Shown piece after piece: positions 1-5,214 of a DNA stretch of 10,325 nt; position 1 is the stretch's first letter; each line of letters starts with the position of its first letter. The notes below the pieces were generated by a model, which searched no databases, had not been told where the DNA came from, and saw only the letters and a list, made by a program, of their open reading frames with translations. Location of the stretch: the NCBI GenBank assembly GCA_021779275.1, contig JAJYAX010000023.1, positions 1 through 10,325 on the forward strand, in the 5' to 3' direction. A program made the translations under genes and the position numbers. The DNA is from Deltaproteobacteria bacterium. Lineage in GTDB: Bacteria; Desulfobacterota; Desulfobulbia; Desulfobulbales; Desulfocapsaceae.

Positions 1-1
1 G

Positions 2-1102
2 GGGATCTATAATCCGCCCCAGGGGGAGCAGGGCTTCATCGAAAATCTGGCGGGACTTCTGCGCAGGGAGTATGGCTGGCCCGTGGGAGCCGAAAATATC
101 TGCCTGACCAATGGCAGCCAGACCGGGTTTTTTTTGTTGTTCAATATGTTTGCCGGAGAGTTTCCCGGGAAAATCAGGAAGAAAATCCGGCTGCCGCTCA
201 CCCCGGAATATATCGGATACACTGATATCGGTCTCTCTCGTGATTTCTTCGTTGCCACCAGGCCGAGAATTGATTATCTGGAGGATCACCTCTTTAAATA
301 CCGGGTTGATTTCAATGCGATCCTGCCGGGCGAAGAAACCGGAGCCATCTGCGTCTCCCGTCCCACCAATCCCACCGGCAATGTGGTGACCGACGAAGAG
401 ATGGCCCGGCTTGACCTGCTGGCCCGGCTGCACGGGGTGCCTCTGATCATCGACAGCGCCTACGGACTGCCGTTCCCGGGGATGGTCTATTCCGACGCGC
501 AGCCGATCTGGAATGAAAATATCATTGTTTGTCTTTCCCTCTCCAAATTGGGTCTGCCGGCCGTACGTACCGGGATCATTGTCGCGACGCAAGAGGTCAT
601 TGGCGCCGTTTCGGGGATGAACGCCATCATGTCGCTGGCGCCCGGTAATTTCGGGGCGATTCTGGCCCGGGGAATGGTTGGAACCGGAGAGATCCTGAGA
701 CTCAGCAAAAACGTGATCAGGCCGTTTTATGGGGATAAACTGGAGAAGGCGTTGATGCGGATACAGACGGAATTCGCAGGTATTCCGTATCGCATCCACC
801 GGCCGGAGGGGGCCATGTTTCTCTGGCTGTGGTTTGAAGAATTGCCGATCACCAGCCTTGAACTCTATGAGAGGTTGAAAAAACGAGGTGTTCTGGTAAT
901 CTCCGGGCACTATTTCTTTCCCGGTCTGGAAGGAGATTCCTGGCGCCATAAAAATGAATGTCTCAGGGTGACCTACTCCCAGAATGAACATCAGGTGGCG
1001 GAAGGGATAAAACGTATAGCGGAAGAGGTGCGGAGAGCATTTTCTGAAGGAGAACAAGGGGGCACGGGCCGTTGCGGGGGAGCGTCTCTCGACGGACAAT
1101 GA
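2..1102 (+). CDS. avtA: Valine--pyruvate aminotransferase, 5'-truncated by window edge
   Basis: PLP-dependent class I/II aminotransferase. The AvtA family swaps the amino group between valine and pyruvate, giving 2-oxoisovalerate and alanine, in the cytosol. The reading frame is open from base 2, well upstream of the first ATG at 83, so the true start lies outside the window. 366 residues are visible; E. coli AvtA has about 417, so roughly 50 N-terminal residues are missing. Visible landmarks, in window-local numbering, are the early YNPPQGEQGF and LTNGSQ segments typical of the family, SRPTNPTGNVV, a DSAYGLPFPG segment where the PLP-contacting Asp and Tyr sit, and LSLSKLGLPAVRTG with the Schiff-base lysine at about residue 182. 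A conserved ECLRVTYS segment near the C-terminus probably holds the substrate-carboxylate arginine. The last ~20 residues are Gly/Glu-rich and look non-conserved. The downstream gene starts 58 bases later on the same strand, so co-transcription is possible. The family call is firm; the valine specificity is by family only. Confidence 0.9.
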   Translation, partial: GIYNPPQGEQGFIENLAGLLRREYGWPVGAENICLTNGSQTGFFLLFNMFAGEFPGKIRKKIRLPLTPEYIGYTDIGLSRDFFVATRPRIDYLEDHLFKYRVDFNAILPGEETGAICVSRPTNPTGNVVTDEEMARLDLLARLHGVPLIIDSAYGLPFPGMVYSDAQPIWNENIIVCLSLSKLGLPAVRTGIIVATQEVIGAVSGMNAIMSLAPGNFGAILARGMVGTGEILRLSKNVIRPFYGDKLEKALMRIQTEFAGIPYRIHRPEGAMFLWLWFEELPITSLELYERLKKRGVLVISGHYFFPGLEGDSWRHKNECLRVTYSQNEHQVAEGIKRIAEEVRRAFSEGEQGGTGRCGGASLDGQ

Positions 1103-1149
1103 TGGCGACGTGTCGTACGGCACTATGAACAGGAGTATTCAGAATCTAC

Positions 1150-1154
1150 GAGGA
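1150..1154 (+). promoter_or_regulatory. Ribosome binding site fixing the start of the DUF4177-like gene
   Basis: GAGGA lies 6 bases before the ATG at 1161. The same frame is open further upstream to a GTG at 1110, but that start has no Shine-Dalgarno sequence. The conserved domain also begins right at the ATG, so 1161 is preferred. Confidence 0.6.
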
Positions 1155-1160
1155 AAAAGA

Positions 1161-1610
1161 ATGCGTTGGAGCTATAAAATTGTTCATTATGATTATAAGA
1201 AGGGAGGATTGCTCGGAGGGACGTTTCTCGACGAGACCGAGATCGAACAATCCATGAATGAATTCGGACAGGCAGGATGGGAGTTGATTTCACTGCTGGA
1301 GGTCCAAGATGGACTAACGGCGACCTTCAAACAACCCCTTGAGGCTCCTCTCCAGAGGACCCGGCCGGCAGGTGAGGCCGGGCAGGAAGAACGAACAGCG
1401 CCGCGTTATATACGGCCGGATCGTGGTCAAAGACCGGCGATTTCCCGGGGGGAAGAGGACGTCGGGAAAGAGGCAGTTGAAGAAGACGATCAACCCTTGG
1501 AGGACTCCTCGCCACGAACAGCCCGGCCGCCGCAGACAAGGATGGAGAAAAAACGGCCATCTGTTGAAGAGGGGAACAATGGAGGGGTCGGGTCAATTCG
1601 TATTGAATAG
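1161..1610 (+). CDS. DUF4177-like small protein with long charged C-terminal tail
   Basis: 149-residue protein of unknown function. Residues 1-60 fit the DUF4177 pattern: an aromatic-rich N-terminal strand (WSYKIVHYDYKKGG), a GGTF turn, then an acidic helix (about 24-38) ending in AGWELISLLE and a final strand (TATFKQPLE). This is the whole length of a normal DUF4177 protein. The remaining ~90 residues are rich in Arg, Glu, Pro and Gly, have no predicted hydrophobic core and no membrane segment, and look disordered. No catalytic motif is visible. It follows avtA on the same strand and is convergent with feoB; the neighbours give no clear role. The other + frame across the tail (1339-1656) is also open and basic, so a frameshift or a frame artefact in the tail cannot be excluded. 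Confidence is good for the domain and low for the biological meaning of the tail. Confidence 0.65.
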   Translation: MRWSYKIVHYDYKKGGLLGGTFLDETEIEQSMNEFGQAGWELISLLEVQDGLTATFKQPLEAPLQRTRPAGEAGQEERTAPRYIRPDRGQRPAISRGEEDVGKEAVEEDDQPLEDSSPRTARPPQTRMEKKRPSVEEGNNGGVGSIRIE

Positions 1611-1853
1611 AGACGGTGCTCGACAGGTGGAGTTTGTGATGAACTCGTCTGGGTAAAAAATACCCGGAACGGTGCGATGCTGGGCAATAATTGCCCGTCT
1701 TGGAGACCAAGGGGGGCGGAAGGATTTCTCGCTGGTTTTGTTTTTTTCTCGTTATTCAAGCCTGATAGATTTTATCATGACGGATGGCATGGATGTTGAA
1801 GAGAACCAAGTACATCAAGTGATGGTTTGAAAAGTTTTTCTCCTCCCCCGAGA
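1611..1853 (+). other. Non-coding stretch with several short perfect hairpins
   Basis: This 243-base gap lies between the stop of the DUF4177-like gene and the terminator. It contains no convincing gene. It holds a run of short perfect inverted repeats: GGGTA/TACCC (1651-1665, A5 loop), GGGCAA/TTGCCC (1682-1696), CTTGG/CCAAG (1699-1711), TGATA/TATCA (1763-1777) and CATCA/TGATG (1813-1824). It could be a structured 3' UTR, or a small RNA ending at the terminator at 1854-1891. I do not recognise it as any known RNA family, and no clear promoter was seen. Confidence 0.3.
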
Positions 1854-1891
1854 AGCGTCTGCCGGGATCAACTCCGGCGGGCGCTTTTTTT
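1854..1891 (+). terminator. Intrinsic terminator, + strand
   Basis: A GC-rich stem pairs 1854-1865 (AGCGTCTGCCGG) with 1874-1885 (CCGGCGGGCGCT), with G-T wobbles and an 8-base loop. It is followed directly by a run of seven T (1885-1891). It would end transcripts coming from avtA and the DUF4177-like gene before they run antisense into feoB. On the - strand the same hairpin lies about 27 bases after the feoB stop but has no U-tract behind it, so it would be at most a 3' stabiliser for feoB mRNA. Confidence 0.8.
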
Positions 1892-1911
1892 ATGCCTGCG
1901 ATCACCTCTCC

Positions 1912-4119
1912 TCATCCACAGAGTCGAGTTGCCTGATAGAAGAGGACGGCCACAATAAAGGCGAAGACAGTATTGAAGGTCATGGAGAAGACGGCCCATT
2001 TCCAGGATGCCTCCCTGGCGATACAGACGATTGTGATAAAGCAGGGACTGTAGAACATAATGAAAAGGAGGGCCGCCACCGCAACGCCTTTGTTCCAGTG
2101 CGGGTCCTTTTGCAATCGTTTCCCCAGCGAGGAGGATTCCTTTGTGTCAACCTTCCCCATGGAGTAGGCGGTTCCCAGTGTGGAAACGATGACCTCCTTG
2201 GCTGCGAATCCACCGATCAAGGCGATATTCGTCCGCCAATCAAAACCCGCATAGCGGGAAATGGATTCCAGGGCTATGCCCAATCTGCCTGCAGCCGAAT
2301 CTTTGAGCGCCTCTTCCGCCTGATTCCCGTCGATGATCGCCAGTTCCTGTTTTCCGGATTGTCCTGTGGCCGCTGCGTTTTTTTCATTGGTCGTGGTGTT
2401 GTGTGCCGATGGTCCGTTCATGACCGCCGCCCGCTGCTGGTCAAAGGCTGCGATTTTCTCCGGCGACAGACCGGGGAAGGTCATCATCGCCCAGATCAGG
2501 ATCGAGATACCCAGAATAACGGTCCCGGCCTTTTGGATATATTGCCAGGTCCGCTCCCAAGTATGGATGATCAGCCCGCGCAGGGTCGGAAAACGATAGG
2601 GAGGCAATTCCATGACAAAGGGTGTGGGGGCTCCTTTGAGCACCGTCGAGCGGAATAATTTTGCCGACAGGAGGGCCACGGCCCAGCTCAGCAGAGTGAA
2701 GAGAAACATATACCGGGCTTTGTTTTCACTGAAAAAGGCACCGATCAGCAGGGCAAGTACCGGGAGCTTGGCGCCGCAGTTCATAAACGGGACCGTCAGC
2801 AGGGTGGCCAAGCGCTCCTTGGGAGAGCGGAGGGTCCTCGTCGCCAGGACCCCCGGTACGGCACAGCCCCCCGCTATCCCGCCGGATAGAATAAAGGGCA
2901 TGACCGAGGAGCCGTGCAGGCCGAAGATTCTGAAGATCCTGTCCATCATAAAGGCGACACGGGCCAGGTAGCCTGAATCCTCCAGCAGGGCTATGCCGAA
3001 AAACATGAACATAATCAAGGGGACGAATCCAAGCACTCCTCCCACTCCGTGGACGACGCCCGAGATGATCATGGATTTGAGAAGACCATCAGGCAGAAGG
3101 CCTGCAATAAATCCGCTGAACCAGTCAAAGAGGGCCGCAAGCCAGCTCACCGGCAGTTCGCTCCACGAAAAGGTGACCTGATACAATCCGAAGAGAACCG
3201 CCAGCATGATAATCGGGCCCAGCAGGCGGTTGGTGACGATCTTGTCGATCTTGTCCGAGGCATACAGCCGATCAGTATCGAACTTGTGGGTCAGGACGCC
3301 TTGCCGGATGATGGATTTGATGTAGCCGTAACGGTGGTCGGCGATGATTGCCTCGGGAAAGACATCCATGGTCTTGACCAGATGATCGGAAACCTGGCTC
3401 ACCAGAGATTCAAGCGTTGCGGCGATGCTTTGGTTGGTCTTCTTCCCCCTGTTCATGATCTGGTCATCATTTTCCAGGTATTTTATAGCCGTGAAACGGG
3501 AGGGATAGGTGTTCTGCAGGAAACCATTTTCCTCGATTATGCCCATGAGGTTCATGATGGTCTCGTCAAGGTCATCGCCGTAGGAGATATCCAGAGGCTG
3601 CCAGTCTTTTACGCCTCTGGCCACGGCCACGGCCTGATCAATGAGCTGGTCCCTTCCCTGGCCTGTCCGGGCGATGATGGGAACGACAGGAATACCCAGA
3701 AGGGTCGCCAGTCTGTCGGCCATAACCTCGATGCCGCGGTCCTTGGCCACATCGATCATATTGAGGGCGATGATCATTGGTACGCCGAGTTCGAGAAACT
3801 GGCATGTCAGATAGAGATTGCGTTCAAGATTGGATGCATCGATGATATTGATCACGACCTGGGGTTTTTCATTGACCAGATAGTCTCTGGCGACCAGCTC
3901 TTCCACTGAGTAGGCGGTAAGGGAGTAGGTGCCGGGGAGGTCGGTGAGGACAATCTCACTGTCGGCATGGATGAAATGACCTTCCTTGTAGTCTACGGTG
4001 ATTCCGGGATAATTGCCGACATGTTGCCGTGCGCCGGTGAGTTTGTTGAAAAGAGTGGTTTTTCCGGCATTGGGATTGCCCGCCAGGGCCATGGTTATCG
4101 TGTCTTTCGTCGTCTGCAT
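1912..4119 (-). CDS. feoB: Ferrous iron permease FeoB (GTPase-coupled)
   Basis: Inner-membrane Fe(II) transporter with an N-terminal G domain. 735 residues, against about 773 in E. coli. G motifs are clear: G1 GNPNAGKTT (14-22), the G2 region GNYPGITV (35-42), G3 DLPGTYSL (60-67), G4 NMID (120-123) and a G5-like ARTGQG near 150. A cytosolic helical region follows to about 290, then a polytopic membrane part with two Gate-type repeats. LEDSGYLARVAFMMDR and FMNCGAKLPV are family hallmarks. The pore segment reads GGIAGGCAVPGVLATRT, in place of the GFGCNVPA form best known from E. coli. A hydrophilic, Asn/Gln/Ala-rich insert of about 60 residues lies between the last membrane helices. The start at 4119 keeps the usual short lead before the G1 loop. 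Its Shine-Dalgarno (AAGGA) is only 2 bases from the ATG, which is unusually close. It is the last gene of the - strand feo cluster, 79 bases after the FeoB-associated protein. Confidence 0.97.
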   Translation of the reverse strand: MQTTKDTITMALAGNPNAGKTTLFNKLTGARQHVGNYPGITVDYKEGHFIHADSEIVLTDLPGTYSLTAYSVEELVARDYLVNEKPQVVINIIDASNLERNLYLTCQFLELGVPMIIALNMIDVAKDRGIEVMADRLATLLGIPVVPIIARTGQGRDQLIDQAVAVARGVKDWQPLDISYGDDLDETIMNLMGIIEENGFLQNTYPSRFTAIKYLENDDQIMNRGKKTNQSIAATLESLVSQVSDHLVKTMDVFPEAIIADHRYGYIKSIIRQGVLTHKFDTDRLYASDKIDKIVTNRLLGPIIMLAVLFGLYQVTFSWSELPVSWLAALFDWFSGFIAGLLPDGLLKSMIISGVVHGVGGVLGFVPLIMFMFFGIALLEDSGYLARVAFMMDRIFRIFGLHGSSVMPFILSGGIAGGCAVPGVLATRTLRSPKERLATLLTVPFMNCGAKLPVLALLIGAFFSENKARYMFLFTLLSWAVALLSAKLFRSTVLKGAPTPFVMELPPYRFPTLRGLIIHTWERTWQYIQKAGTVILGISILIWAMMTFPGLSPEKIAAFDQQRAAVMNGPSAHNTTTNEKNAAATGQSGKQELAIIDGNQAEEALKDSAAGRLGIALESISRYAGFDWRTNIALIGGFAAKEVIVSTLGTAYSMGKVDTKESSSLGKRLQKDPHWNKGVAVAALLFIMFYSPCFITIVCIAREASWKWAVFSMTFNTVFAFIVAVLFYQATRLCG

Positions 4120-4180
4120 AATCCTTGGAGTCTGTGCTGTTGGAATTGGTTGAAATGGGGATTGGGCATATTCAGAGAGG

Positions 4181-4215
4181 AGAGGGGCCGCTTGCTAATC
4201 AGCTCCCGCCCCTCT
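4181..4215 (-). other. Hairpin spanning the stop of the FeoB-associated gene
   Basis: AGAGGGGC (4181-4188) and GCCCCTCT (4208-4215) are perfect 8-base reverse complements with a 19-base loop that contains the stop codon of the small membrane protein gene. In the - strand mRNA it would sit between that gene and feoB. No U-tract follows it in the - direction, so it is not an ordinary terminator. It could be an mRNA-stability or processing element. Confidence 0.35.
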
Positions 4216-4384
4216 TTGTTTTCTTGTCAGGGCAGGCGGAGAGGGAACACCCTCCCGAGCAGCCGCAGCCGCATTCAAGTTTTGCGGCAGGATTCGTGGC
4301 GGCCTTGAACTGTTTGTACAGTCTTTTTCCGATGAAAAAAGCACATATGCCGATTATAGCTACGACGACAAGAGAGTCCCACAT
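4199..4384 (-). CDS. FeoB-associated Cys-rich membrane protein
   Basis: 61-residue single-pass membrane protein. Residues about 4-19 form a hydrophobic helix (LVVVAIIGICAFFIG), followed by a basic stretch (KRLYKQFK) that would face the cytosol. Then comes a cysteine cluster with Cys at 38, 40, 42, 46 and 51 (ECGCGCSGGC...ACP). This architecture and the place next to feoB match the FeoB-associated Cys-rich membrane protein family (Pfam PF12669, misleadingly titled 'virus attachment protein p12'). Its role is not well established; a metal-handling or FeoB-modulating part, comparable to FeoC, is an inference. The ATG at 4384 is preferred over the GTG at 4393 because AGGTGA lies 5 bases before it. 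The gene lies between feoA1 (terminator and hairpin in between) and feoB. Confidence 0.88.
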   Translation of the reverse strand: MWDSLVVVAIIGICAFFIGKRLYKQFKAATNPAAKLECGCGCSGGCSLSACPDKKTKRGGS

Positions 4385-4389
4385 GAGTA

Positions 4390-4395
4390 TCACCT
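4390..4395 (-). promoter_or_regulatory. Ribosome binding site fixing the start of the FeoB-associated protein
   Basis: On the - strand AGGTGA sits 5 bases before the ATG at 4384. It overlaps the alternative GTG start at 4393, which makes that GTG unlikely to be used. Confidence 0.65.
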
Positions 4396-4400
4396 GTATG

Positions 4401-4430
4401 CGCTGCAGTTAGGGGTACCTAACTACAGCG
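4401..4430 (-). promoter_or_regulatory. Long near-perfect inverted repeat (operator and/or RNA hairpin) before the feoB-side genes
   Basis: Bases 4401-4413 and 4418-4430 form 13-base arms around a 4-base centre. At DNA level one pair mismatches (4406/4425, C against A), but in the - strand RNA this becomes a G-U wobble, so the transcript could form an unbroken 13-bp stem. The inner 16 bases (4408-4423; - strand GTTAGGTACCCCTAAC) match the site over the feoA1 promoter at 13 of 16 positions. The repeat lies 16 bases upstream of the start codon of the FeoB-associated gene and directly downstream of the terminator. I read it as an operator for an iron-responsive regulator, possibly acting also as a 5' RNA stem-loop. 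Confidence 0.55.
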
Positions 4431-4433
4431 GTC

Positions 4434-4457
4434 AAAAAAAAGCCCGGAGGACCGGAC
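4434..4457 (-). terminator. Intrinsic terminator after feoA1
   Basis: In - strand sense the stem is GTCCGG (4457-4452), loop TCCT, then CCGGGC (4447-4442), followed by a run of eight T (4441-4434). The stem is short (6 bp, one T-G pair) but GC-rich with a strong T-tract. It lies 27 bases after the feoA1 stop and upstream of the FeoB-associated gene, so it would separate feoA1 from feoB fully or partly. Confidence 0.65.
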
Positions 4458-4483
4458 AAGACAGTTCTTTGTGAAGAGAGGTT

Positions 4484-4801
4484 TTATTCTATTGATTGAA
4501 CAAGAATATTATTACTGGCGGTGGTGTCAAGACTCACCGTCCCTCCCTGGAATTTCAGGATACATCGGGAGTCCTTTTCCCTGCAGAGCAGTTCTACCTC
4601 TTCGCCGGGATAGAAACCCATCGAGGCCATTCTGGCGCATAATTTCCTGTCCCCGGTGATTTTACAGATTCTTTTCCGGCCATGATGCCCGATTTTTGAT
4701 AAGGGCGCAATCCGGTCCGTGTTCCCCTCACGCTTCCGCAGGCAGCGTCTGACCTTTCCGGCAAAGCAACAGTATGTCTCATTGAGTTGTTTAAACGTCA
4801 T
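4484..4801 (-). CDS. FeoA-family protein with Cys-rich N-terminal extension
   Basis: 105-residue cytosolic protein. About residues 32-105 fit the FeoA SH3-like domain: APLSKIGHHG, a KRICKITGD strand, an RMASMGFYPGEEVELL turn-and-strand, then GGTVSL and a final NNILVQ strand. FeoA proteins are small partners of FeoB; a regulatory role on the GTPase or permease is the usual view. The 31-residue N-terminal extension is not part of the standard domain and carries Cys11, Cys12 and Cys20. The domain has four more (46, 55, 73, 80), giving seven Cys, whereas the neighbouring FeoA2 has none. The ATG at 4801 is preferred over a longer frame reaching 4843 because GGAGGA lies 5 bases before it. It has its own promoter candidate and is followed by a terminator. 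The Cys content suggests metal or redox sensing, which is inference. Confidence 0.82.
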   Translation of the reverse strand: MTFKQLNETYCCFAGKVRRCLRKREGNTDRIAPLSKIGHHGRKRICKITGDRKLCARMASMGFYPGEEVELLCREKDSRCILKFQGGTVSLDTTASNNILVQSIE

Positions 4802-4806
4802 CTGTT

Positions 4807-4812
4807 TCCTCC
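4807..4812 (-). promoter_or_regulatory. Strong ribosome binding site of feoA1
   Basis: GGAGGA on the - strand ends 5 bases before the ATG at 4801. It decides this start over the in-frame upstream ATG at 4843, which would also lie upstream of the predicted transcription start. Confidence 0.75.
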
Positions 4813-4825
4813 GTGAAAAACAATC

Positions 4826-4841
4826 TTTAGGTACACCAAAC
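4826..4841 (-). promoter_or_regulatory. Putative iron-regulator operator over the feoA1 promoter
   Basis: On the + strand TTTAGGTACACCAAAC is an imperfect inverted repeat (half-sites TTTAGGT and ACCAAAC around AC). It matches the site upstream of the feoB-side genes at 13 of 16 positions. It covers the predicted -10 hexamer, so a bound repressor would block feoA1 transcription. The half-site TTAGG facing CCTAA is the form used by DtxR/IdeR-family regulators; the assignment to that family is inference. Confidence 0.5.
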
Positions 4842-4856
4842 AATAAAGAGTGTCAA
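4828..4856 (-). promoter_or_regulatory. Sigma-70-type promoter of feoA1
   Basis: A perfect -35 TTGACA (4856-4851, - strand) is followed after 17 bases by a weak -10, TACCTA (4833-4828). The predicted transcription start is near 4820, giving a leader of about 20 bases. The -10 is embedded in the inverted repeat at 4826-4841, which suggests repression when the regulator is bound. Confidence 0.5.
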
Positions 4857-4882
4857 TGGTTTTTTCAAGAGGGATGCGAAAA

Positions 4883-4896
4883 TTAGGTGGATCTAA
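4883..4896. promoter_or_regulatory. Weak third copy of the feo operator-like motif
   Basis: TTAGGTGGATCTAA (+ strand) has the TTAG/CTAA half-sites and the TTAGGT core seen in the two stronger sites. It lies 27 bases upstream of the feoA1 -35 and just behind the feoA2 stop. The remaining positions do not match well, so this may be chance. Confidence 0.25.
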
Positions 4897-4912
4897 GAAA
4901 AAAGAGAAGTGA

Positions 4913-5173
4913 CTATTTATCCGTAGATATTTCCGGCTCGTCGGTGACTTCCACCATGATAAAATCAGCCTCGTTGTTTCTGAGGGTGAGTGTCCCTCCC
5001 ATGACCCTGAGTGCGACGGGGTCATAGAGAGGCGCCCTGCCCTGGATGGTGATTTCCGTGCCGGGGACGAGGCCCATCTCACGGAGGCGTTGACCAAGGA
5101 TGCCGCCGACCTTGACCGAGGTAATGGTTCCTGACTGACGGACCTTCATCCGCCGTAAGCTGATTTCCGACAT
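4913..5173 (-). CDS. feoA: FeoA-family ferrous iron transport protein A
   Basis: 86-residue classical FeoA: an SH3-like domain over nearly the whole length. Visible family features are MKVRQSGTITSVKVGG, the QRLREMGLVPGTEITI segment and the RVMGGTLTLRNNEADFIMV C-terminal strands. It contains no cysteine, in contrast to the second FeoA encoded next to it. It is a small cytosolic partner of FeoB in Fe(II) uptake. The start at 5173 has AAAGGA 6 bases upstream; the second Met (residue 9) lacks a comparable site. It starts 41 bases behind the glnS stop on the same strand with no terminator between, so it is probably read at least partly from the gltX-glnS transcript. The next gene, feoA1, has its own promoter 111 bases downstream. 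No operator-like motif was seen directly upstream of this gene. Confidence 0.93.
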   Translation of the reverse strand: MSEISLRRMKVRQSGTITSVKVGGILGQRLREMGLVPGTEITIQGRAPLYDPVALRVMGGTLTLRNNEADFIMVEVTDEPEISTDK

Positions 5174-5214
5174 TTTCTATCCTTTCATAACCAGGAGCGG
5201 GCAGGGATGGGCGT

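Noticed and set aside
1339..1656. 105-codon overlapping + frame within the DUF4177-like gene
   Set aside because: Highly basic, low-complexity, without a start signal, and it overlaps the frame that holds a recognisable domain.
1777..1830. 17-codon mini-ORF before the + strand terminator, considered as a leader peptide
   Set aside because: No ribosome binding site, and no + strand gene lies downstream of the terminator for it to regulate.
4801..5173. Fur box in front of feoA1 or feoA2
   Set aside because: No sequence close to GATAATGATAATCATTATC was found on either strand. The TTAGGT-type repeats are the only operator-like signals there.
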